From Rathayibacter_A sp036510655 (GTDB taxonomy: Bacteria > Actinomycetota > Actinomycetes > Actinomycetales > Microbacteriaceae), in the NCBI GenBank assembly GCA_036510655.1, contig DATCDQ010000034.1, forward strand, positions 1-13,369: DNA of 13,369 bases, written 5' to 3'. Below the pieces are notes generated by a model. That model saw nothing but the letters and a program-made list of their open reading frames with translations. It searched no databases and was not told the DNA's origin. The position numbers and the translations under genes are program-made. This document shows, piece after piece, positions 5,960 to 11,686 of the stretch (position 1 is the first letter of the stretch; each line of letters starts with the position of its first letter).

Positions 5960-7426
5960 ATGACACGCCGTAGCAGAAGTGAGGAGATCGCGGACGATCT
6001 GCGGCTGCTCGTCGAAGCGGCGCTGCCGGGCACGAAGCTCCCCGCGACCCGCACGCTGGTGACGCGGTACCGGACGAGCCCGGTGACGATCCAGCACGCG
6101 ATCGCGCGGCTTGTCGCCGACGGGCTGGTAGAGAGCCGGCGCGGTGCGGGCAACTATGTGCGCGAACGCCCACCGATCGTGGTCACCCGCGACTTCACCT
6201 GGCAGGCGAACTCACTTCCGGAGCCTGGCGCGGTGGCGGTGCAGCCAGACTCTGCGCCACGGTATCCGGAGCCGACGATCCGCCTCGACCAGTTCTACCC
6301 GGCAGGGGACTTTCTGCCGCTGTATGCGTATCACTGGTCGAGCCTGCGGTCGACGCAGAACATTCCCGCCGCCCAGCGCCTCCCGCCCATGGACGGGAAC
6401 CCGCAGCTCCGGGAGCATTTCGCGCAATCGCTCACCCGGCAGGGCGGCGCCCGGTTCGCCGCGTCGGATGTGATCGTGACAACAGGAGCACAGGAGGCCT
6501 TGTCGGTGATCTTCCGCACGCTCGCCGCCCCAGGGGACGCGGTGGTGATGGAGGCGCCCACTTATCCGGGTGCGATCGCCGCGGCACGCGCGGCGGGTCT
6601 GCGCCCGGTTGGTATCTCGCGCACCGACGACGGCATCGACCCCGAGCATCTCTTGGGGGCGTTCCAGACCAGCGGGGCGAAACTGTTCTATGCGCAGCCC
6701 ACCGCGCACGTCCCGACGGGCACCTCGTGGGCCGAGGAGGTCCGCTCGGCTGCGCTTGCGGTCGCGCGGCGGTGCAACGCGTTCGTGATCGAGGACGACT
6801 GGGCGCGAGACTTCGGATTCCGGTCGGCTCCGCGCCCGCTGATCTGTGACGACGAGCACGGCGCCGTGATCCACATCCGCACCCTGTCGGCGAGCATGGG
6901 CCCCGCGCTCCGCGTCGCCGCGGTCACCTCCCGCGGCGAGGTGACCGACCGCATCCGGCAGGTACGAGCCGTGGAAAACGGGTTCGTGTCCCCGCACCTG
7001 CAGGAGATCGCGGTGCGTCTGCTCGATGCGCCCTGGTGGTACGACTGGAACCGGAAGCGAAGTCTCCTGGTCCACCGGGCGCGCGACAGCCTGAACACCT
7101 CGCTGGCCGTCCACGCGAAATCCCTGCACCAGTGGCACTGGGGCGAGAACGGTACCGGGCTGTGGCTGCGACTACCCCAGGGGTATCGTGCTGACGACGT
7201 CGTCGCCGAGGTGCTGCTCGCCGGGTACGCGATCGCTGCGGGAGATCCTTACTGGCCCGAGGCGCCTGACGGGGAATACATCCGGATCGGATACACCACC
7301 GAAGAAGGCGTCGTGATGGAGAACGCCACGCGCGCCCTCGCCGCCGTGCTCGGCCACGAACGCATGCCGTCGCGGATCGGTGAAGACGGACGCCGCCCGA
7401 ACGCCCGCTATCGCAAGAAGTACTGA
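5960..7426 (+). CDS. MocR/PdxR-type GntR regulator with a degenerate aminotransferase domain
   Basis: The product is 488 residues. Residues about 1-70 are a GntR winged helix-turn-helix (TRTLVTRYRTSPVTIQ, then LVADGLVESRRGAGNYV). Residues about 110-470 match the fold type I aminotransferase effector domain: VTTGAQEALSVIF, APTYPGA, EDDWARDFGF and the late arginine in YIRIGY (R442). Two PLP contacts are changed. The usual SK-type lysine segment reads TLSASMGPALR, with Ala at 311, and the NPTG segment reads HVPTG, with Val at 251. It probably cannot form the internal aldimine, so it may sense another ligand. The downstream genes are convergent and the upstream gene is the integrase, so no regulated operon is evident beyond possible self-control. 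There is no Shine-Dalgarno; the start may be leaderless. Confidence 0.88.
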   Translation: MTRRSRSEEIADDLRLLVEAALPGTKLPATRTLVTRYRTSPVTIQHAIARLVADGLVESRRGAGNYVRERPPIVVTRDFTWQANSLPEPGAVAVQPDSAPRYPEPTIRLDQFYPAGDFLPLYAYHWSSLRSTQNIPAAQRLPPMDGNPQLREHFAQSLTRQGGARFAASDVIVTTGAQEALSVIFRTLAAPGDAVVMEAPTYPGAIAAARAAGLRPVGISRTDDGIDPEHLLGAFQTSGAKLFYAQPTAHVPTGTSWAEEVRSAALAVARRCNAFVIEDDWARDFGFRSAPRPLICDDEHGAVIHIRTLSASMGPALRVAAVTSRGEVTDRIRQVRAVENGFVSPHLQEIAVRLLDAPWWYDWNRKRSLLVHRARDSLNTSLAVHAKSLHQWHWGENGTGLWLRLPQGYRADDVVAEVLLAGYAIAAGDPYWPEAPDGEYIRIGYTTEEGVVMENATRALAAVLGHERMPSRIGEDGRRPNARYRKKY

Positions 7427-7441
7427 ACCCGAAAGTACGGT

Positions 7442-7485
7442 AGTTGGCGAAGGATAGTGCCGTCCTGTTCGAGGCGGACCTCGAG
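7442..7485. repeat. Copy A of a 44-bp diverged repeat
   Basis: It matches 8527-8570 at 37 of 44 positions by hand alignment. On the minus strand it can encode LEVRLEQDGTILRQL, within a possible 42-codon GTG reading frame (7536-7408) that overlaps the 3' end of the MocR-like gene on the other strand. It also contains a TCGAGG/CCTCGA stem (6 bp, 4-base loop) and lies between two convergent genes. I cannot tell whether it is a gene remnant or a non-coding repeat. Confidence 0.5.
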
Positions 7486-7581
7486 CGTTCTCGCGCGTGC
7501 CAGGTGCTGCAACGTCCAGCGACGGTGTGGTGTCACCGTGCTCAAGTCGTGACGATGCCGGTGCGCATCCGACGGCACCGT

Positions 7582-7866
7582 TCAGAGGTGCCGCAGCGGA
7601 TCCATCCGCTGGTGCAGGATGCGGATGGCGTCCACGCCGTCGGCTCTATCGACGTAGAAGATCAGGTGACTGCCGATGCTGTACCGACGGTATCCCTGGC
7701 GAATCTCGTTGCACGTGCGTCCGCGATCGGGATTGGCTGCGATGCGCTCGATCGCGACTCGAATCTCGGTGACATACATCTCGGCCTGGTTCGCGTCCCA
7801 TCGCTCTGAGTCCCAGATGGATGACAGGTCTCGTTTCGCGGCCGGCGTAAGCCGAAACGTCTTCAC
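7582..7866 (-). CDS. parE: ParE/RelE-superfamily toxin
   Basis: The product is 94 residues with the typical ParE pattern: N-terminal FRLTPAAKRDLSSIW, a central helix ending in IAANPDRGR, then GYRRYSIGSHLIFYVDR and a final strand IRILHQRMD. ParE toxins poison DNA gyrase; RelE relatives cut mRNA on the ribosome. The RYS-GSHLIFY layout favours ParE. Its ATG overlaps the antitoxin stop by four bases (ATGA), the usual antitoxin-first arrangement on the minus strand. It appears intact. The likely role is element stabilisation, since loss of the element would free toxin from the short-lived antitoxin. Confidence 0.9.
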   Translation of the reverse strand: MKTFRLTPAAKRDLSSIWDSERWDANQAEMYVTEIRVAIERIAANPDRGRTCNEIRQGYRRYSIGSHLIFYVDRADGVDAIRILHQRMDPLRHL

Positions 7867-8096
7867 GATCGCTTGGATGCTATGAACGCGTCGAAGTCGA
7901 AGGCCTCTGGCTCACCGCTCTCCTCGCCGGCGACGAGCGCGGCTCGGAGCGCCGTCATCTGCGTCTCCTGGTCCTCCAGCATTCGGAGGCCGGCGCGGAC
8001 GACTTCGCTGGCGGACCGGTAGCGTCCCGATCTGACTTCCCGGGTGAGGAAGTTCGAGAAGTGGTCGTCAAGACTGACCGATGTGTTCCGCGCCAC
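7863..8096 (-). CDS. parD: ParD-type antitoxin
   Basis: The product is 77 residues from a GTG start. The N-terminal part (TSVSLDDHFSNFL, then SGRYRSASEVVRAGLRMLE) is the ribbon-helix-helix domain typical of ParD/CopG antitoxins and should bind the operon's own promoter. The acidic C-terminus (EPEAFDFDAFIASK) is the expected toxin-neutralising tail. No Shine-Dalgarno precedes the GTG; a TAATCT hexamer lies 6 bases upstream, so the message may be leaderless. It forms a two-gene operon with the toxin and is divergent from the small CxxC gene. Confidence 0.9.
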   Translation of the reverse strand: MARNTSVSLDDHFSNFLTREVRSGRYRSASEVVRAGLRMLEDQETQMTALRAALVAGEESGEPEAFDFDAFIASKRS

Positions 8097-8102
8097 GCCG
8101 AC

Positions 8103-8108
8103 AGATTA
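8103..8108 (-). promoter_or_regulatory. Candidate -10 element of parDE
   Basis: The minus strand reads TAATCT at 8108-8103, then GTCGGC, then the GTG start at 8096. Beyond it lies an AT-rich stretch (8106-8130) unusual for this GC-rich region, with an imperfect palindrome TTAACAA/TTGGTAA (8106-8122) that could be the ParD operator. Both points are position-based inference. Confidence 0.35.
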
Positions 8109-8194
8109 ACAAGGATTGGTAATAGATATTGTCGGGGTGATGCTGTGCTGAACGATTCGAGGGAATGTCGTACGGCCTCGTTATGTTTGGTTGC

Positions 8195-8479
8195 GTGGTG
8201 AGCAACGAGGCGTTCGAGCACTGGTGCGAGAACTGCGGTAAACGGGAGATCCTGACTCCGGGCGAAGCCTTTCAAGCGGGCTGGGATTTCCCACCGCGGA
8301 TGGGCGTCTGGGGTGTGATCTCGCCGAGAACATGCGGCGACTGTGGGATCGAGACCACGCTGTGGTGGGCGCTCCAGTCCGACGAACTCACCATGGACGA
8401 TCCGATGAGTTGGCCGGAGAACCGTCGGCAGTCGCTGGCGTGGTTCTTGAACGAGGCGGAGCAGCATCAGCGCCGGTAG
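8195..8479 (+). CDS. Small double-CxxC (zinc-ribbon-like) protein of unknown function
   Basis: The product is about 94 residues. It has two cysteine pairs, WCENCGKR and TCGDCG, about 35 residues apart, which could hold one structural zinc. Between and after them are AGWDFPPRMG and TTLWWALQ, tryptophan-rich and compact. The composition looks like a real protein rather than a GC-rich chance frame, and the style matches small hypothetical proteins I associate with actinobacterial mobile elements. No catalytic motif is visible and I do not assign a function. The start is uncertain: ATG 8165 and ATG 8183 are in frame, but no Shine-Dalgarno precedes them at normal distance. GTG 8195 and GTG 8198 sit 7-10 bases after TATGTT (8182-8187), fitting a leaderless start. 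Confidence 0.65.
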   Translation: MVSNEAFEHWCENCGKREILTPGEAFQAGWDFPPRMGVWGVISPRTCGDCGIETTLWWALQSDELTMDDPMSWPENRRQSLAWFLNEAEQHQRR

Positions 8480-8922
8480 GACCACACCGACGACGGATGG
8501 TGGGATCGGAGCGTCGGGCTGTCGCCAGTTGGCGGACGGTGGTGCCGTCCTCTTCCAGGTGGACCTCGAGTACGTCGGCGCATACCAGATGGGGTTCGAT
8601 GGGTGGCCCAACAGCTTCCATACACACTCGAAGCTTCGACACCGGCGCTGCACCGGAGGGTGCGAAGTTGGCACTGCCGTGGTCGGGCAAGATTTGCACC
8701 AACATGGTTCGGTAAGTTTTTCGGCACCGTGCGCGCGTCATGGACGGTGTAGGAAATTTTCCCTCACCGTCAGCGCTGCTCAGCGGTTCCGGACATATTC
8801 CGGAGCCGTTGAGCCGACCTTCGGACGCGCGTATCCATCGCATCTGTGTTGCCGTCACATCTATCAGGTGCGGGGCTGGGCTCGACGGTAGACTGAGGTG
8901 CAAGGCGACGTGGAGGTGGACG
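8480..8922. other. 443-bp stretch without a convincing gene; holds repeat copy B
   Basis: Several frames are open on both strands, but none has a good start together with a protein-like sequence. The best hint of coding is the minus frame around 8527-8570 (LEVHLEEDGTTVRQL), which resembles copy A at 7442-7485. Upstream on that strand the frame continues through MEAVGPP and beyond without a recognisable family. The region may hold a decayed small gene. The Shine-Dalgarno of the next gene is at its right end. Confidence 0.4.
8527..8570. repeat. Copy B of a 44-bp diverged repeat
   Basis: It is a partner of 7442-7485 in the same orientation, 1085 bases away, with 7 mismatches. Read on the minus strand, the two copies give LEVHLEEDGTTVRQL and LEVRLEQDGTILRQL; several differences are silent or conservative, which suggests a shared coding origin. 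The pair flanks the parDE operon and the CxxC gene. Confidence 0.5.
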
Positions 8923-9234
8923 ATGAGCATGACGGTTCCGAGCACGGTTCCCGGTGAGTCCCTGCGCGCCTGGTACGACGAGCATCTCGTTGACGACGTG
9001 GTGCTCTACGACATCACCGCCCAAGCAGCAACGAGCCTCTCTGCTCTTCTCGTGAAACGCCAGCTCACCGCCGCTGATGCGCTTGAGCAGGAGCACTGGG
9101 GTGCGCGTGTGCGGCTGGTCGCGCAGCAGCAACGCGCACTCGACCCGGCAGACCGAGCGGGCCTGATCGCCCAGCAGCAGGCATGGTTGGAGGAGGCCGA
9201 CGCGTTGGCTGAGCGGAGCACCCAGCTCGCGTGA
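8923..9234 (+). CDS. Putative antitoxin partner of the zeta toxin
   Basis: The product is 103 residues, mostly helical: LRAWYDEHLVDDVVLYDITAQA, then helices rich in Ala, Gln and Glu (EHWGARVRLVAQQQRAL, then LIAQQQAWLEEADAL). It has no enzyme motif. I start it at ATG 8923 because GGAGG (8912-8916) lies 6 bases upstream; a second ATG is two codons later. An in-frame ATG at 8740 would add 61 residues without matching support. Its TGA overlaps the GTG of the zeta gene by four bases (GTGA), so the two are translationally coupled. Epsilon-type antitoxins are small helical proteins encoded just before zeta, so the assignment rests on size, fold impression and position rather than sequence identity. 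It is intact although the toxin gene is not. Confidence 0.65.
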   Translation: MSMTVPSTVPGESLRAWYDEHLVDDVVLYDITAQAATSLSALLVKRQLTAADALEQEHWGARVRLVAQQQRALDPADRAGLIAQQQAWLEEADALAERSTQLA

Positions 9235-10282
9235 CGGCCCCGGAAGTCGGTTCGGAGTCATGGCTGCGCTGGGTCTTCGACCTCGCCGTCCGTGACGCGA
9301 TCTTCCCTTCGCGACCCGAGGGCGAGCCGGTTCTCGTGCTCTTGGGCGGGCAGCCGGCTGCGGGCAAGACCCATGCGCAGGACGCGCTCCTCACCGAGCG
9401 CCCGGAGCTGGTGTCGATCACCGGCGATGACCTGCGCCGCTACCACCCGGACTATGACCGGCTCGTGCGAGAAGACCCGCTCGGCATGCCCGCAGCGACC
9501 GCGCCGGTCTCGGCGGGCTGATTCGCATCGCGCTCGACCATGCGCGGGAGCGTCGCTATCCGGTGCTGCTGGAAAGCACCTTCCGCGACCCGGCGATGAT
9601 GGCAGACACAGCGACACGGTTCGCAGAGGCCGGGTACCGGGTCGAGGTCGTCGCCGTCGGCACGCCAGCGCCGGTCTCACGCCTCGGCGCCGAGCAACGC
9701 TATCTCGCCGCGGCGGCACCCTTCGCCGCACGCTGGACACCGCCAGAGGTACACGAGACGGCGCTCAAGGACTCACCGGATGTCGTCGTCGCGCTTGAAG
9801 CGCTCCCGGCCGTCGCTCGCATCCAGGTGCACTCGCGCGAACACTTGCTCTACGACAACACCCGCACGCCCGACGGCACTTGGGCGCACCCGGCCCAGGC
9901 CGCGGACGTGCTCCGCGCCGAGCAGAAGCGGGCGCTGTCGCCAGCTGACGCTGCCCAGTGGCTCGCGCGCTACCGGGCTGTGTTCGACCTTGCCCGCGAA
10001 CGCACCGGCTATCTGAGTCCTGCCACGATCCCGGCATATCGCGCGCTCCAAGCCGACGCCGCCCGGCTCATCGACATCGCCGCCGCCGCCCCCGCGGCCG
10101 ACAGCGATGCCCTGCGAGAGGAGCAGCGGCGTCGGGATACGGTTCTCCGGTTCGTCGCGAAAGAGCACGCACCGGGCTTGTTCGGCAGGCTGCGCGATCG
10201 CACGACTCGTCGCGAGCCGCCGGAGCCTCCCGCGCCGCCTCACCACCGGCCGCGGAACGAACCGCCATCGCTCGGCCTCTGA
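9231..10282 (+). pseudogene. Zeta-toxin gene broken by a one-base frameshift
   Basis: The first frame (GTG 9231 to TGA 9519-9521, 96 residues) holds the Walker A motif GGQPAAGKT (39-47) and TGDD (64-67), the substrate-side region of zeta toxins. These phosphorylate UDP-N-acetylglucosamine and so block cell-wall synthesis. The family then continues in the -1 frame: IRIALDHARERRY, ESTFRDP, AGYRVEVVAVGTP and on to 10282. Adding one G at the stop (TGATT becoming TGGATT) restores SAGWIRIALDH and a protein of about 350 residues, so a single-base deletion or a sequencing error is the simplest cause. No slippery heptamer is present, so programmed frameshifting is unlikely. The short product lacks the ESTFRD arginine and should be inactive. 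Confidence 0.85.
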
Positions 10283-10312
10283 CGAACCGCATTCATCCTC
10301 CGCCGGCGATGG

Positions 10313-11423
10313 TTACGCCCGGTTCAGCGAGTGCGCGGTGATGTAGATGCCACGTCGGCGGAACGCGCGGGAGCTGTCTCGGCCCGCATCCGCACGGAGG
10401 CATCCTGGCACCGCGGGATACCAGGCGTTCGCAACTCGAGCAGGATCATGCGCCCACGAGGGCGCGTCCCAGCCGTCGCGTTCAGCGAGGTGATCCGCGG
10501 GCGCGGCGAATGCGGCATTCAACTCCGCTGCCCCGGTGAGTGCCGGTGCGTCGCGGAGCGTGGAGGCGTAGTCGTCGAGGGTCTGGAGGATGCCGAACCG
10601 CCACGCGACATCCAGCGACTCGCCCGACGCCACGATCTGGGCGGTATGCGCCGCGTTTTCTGCGAGGGTGTGCCGTAGACCGACCCCGACGCCAGAGACG
10701 ACGTCCGGTGCCGTCTGCGCGGGTTTCAGCAGCTCGGAACCGGACAGGACTTCGAGGATCCGGATGCCCTCGTCGCGGTCGCCGGTGCGCATCCGTTCCT
10801 TGACTGCGGCAGCTTCTCGGTGGGCCTCGATCGTCGCATACCCATGCACGCGTGCGTGCCCGGAGCGAGCGCGACCGGACCATAGCCCGGGGTGGGCGGA
10901 GGCCAGTCCTCCGGCAACGGAGCGATTCCCGGGGCAACGGCACCAGAGGCGGCAACGGCGGATACGACAGCGACTGCGTACGCACCGCGTCACCCTCCTC
11001 TCGCGTCAGCAGCCCGTCGGTGACGGCCGCTTCGACGCGGGCGGTGAGCTAGCGGGTGTCATCCATGCCCGCGAGATACCAGAGCGCCGTCTGTCTGCTC
11101 CCGCCGACCTCGAATCCACCTGCGAGATAGTCGGGCACATGATCGATCCGTCACGGCCGTCCTTGCCATAACGCATGGCGAAGCTCATGACCCAGCCGTC
11201 GTACTGCTGCTCGCTGATTTGCCTGGTGGGCCTCGAGCAGGCGCTGCACGCTCTCCCGATCCGGGAGCGGCCCGCCCATCCAGTTGATCGCCATCGTCTG
11301 CACGATCATCCGCCGGGACCCCGCGTCGATGGGGTCGAGTAGATCAGCGAGCCAGCGATCGGCGTACTCGCCCATCGTGCGAGGCGGCCCCGCGGGAGTA
11401 TCGGCCTCGGTGTCGTCGCTCAT
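10313..11423 (-). pseudogene. Heavily frameshifted gene of unknown function beside the relaxase
   Basis: It starts at ATG 11423 with GGGGAGG six bases upstream, giving MSDDTEADTPAGPPRTMGEYADRW. Protein-like sequence then changes frame about four times. The first frame runs to about 11222. QISEQQYDGWVMSFAMRYG follows in a second frame to about 11140. DHVPDYLAGGFEVGG returns to the first frame, with TAG at 11049-11051 where Glu or Gln would fit (TRxLTARVEAAV). Near 10930 it changes to APLPEDWPPPTPGYG, and near 10857 to HGYATIEAHREAAAVKERM, open to the stop at 10313. Repaired, it would be about 370 residues: a helical N-terminal part, a proline-rich linker and a helical C-terminal part. I do not recognise the family. 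It diverges from the relaxase, so it may have been an accessory transfer or regulatory gene. Confidence 0.7.
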
Positions 11424-11549
11424 GTTCGGCCTCCCCGCTGCTCACGCGCCGTTGAGAACCGTCTCCGCCTACCCCTCGATTTTACCGTCGACCGCTGAAA
11501 CCCTCGGCCTCTCGACGCCATGCCGGCAGCCAACGATTCGAGCGTCGAA

Positions 11550-11570
11550 GTGTCAACGATGTCCTGACAC
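11550..11570. other. Perfect 6-bp inverted repeat upstream of the relaxase; oriT candidate
   Basis: GTGTCA (11550-11555) and TGACAC (11565-11570) are exact reverse complements with a 9-base spacer. A second, looser pair, CGACGC (11514-11519) and GCGTCG (11541-11546), precedes it. MobF relaxases usually nick next to an inverted repeat in the non-coding region beside their own gene, and this 263-bp divergent gap (11424-11686) is the only such region here. No nic consensus is identifiable by eye. It could equally be a regulator's operator. Confidence 0.3.
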
Positions 11571-11675
11571 AGGATCGCCGGACTGCTCTGTCGCTCGCTC
11601 GTCGCCTCAGAGAATAACGATGGACGCATGCTACGGGGGCCGTGGTGCGCACCTGTCTCATGAGACGACTCGTGC

Positions 11676-11681
11676 GGGAGG
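11676..11681 (+). promoter_or_regulatory. Shine-Dalgarno that sets the relaxase start
   Basis: GGGAGG lies 5 bases before GTG 11687. It argues for that GTG over the in-frame ATG at 11660, which would add nine residues and has no ribosome binding site. Confidence 0.6.
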
Positions 11682-11686
11682 TCAAC

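Noticed and set aside
7955..8674. 239-codon minus-strand open frame
   Set aside because: It overlaps parD in another frame and the CxxC gene on the opposite strand; arginine/proline-rich, with no supported start.
8388..8945. 185-codon minus-strand open frame
   Set aside because: Only the short LEVHLEEDGTTVRQL stretch looks protein-like. The rest overlaps the start of the antitoxin gene and the CxxC gene antisense, so I report the repeat, not a gene.
9500..9525. Programmed -1 frameshift in the zeta gene
   Set aside because: The needed shift is -1, but no X-XXY-YYZ slippery heptamer lies before the TGA and I see no downstream pseudoknot. A lost G explains it more simply.
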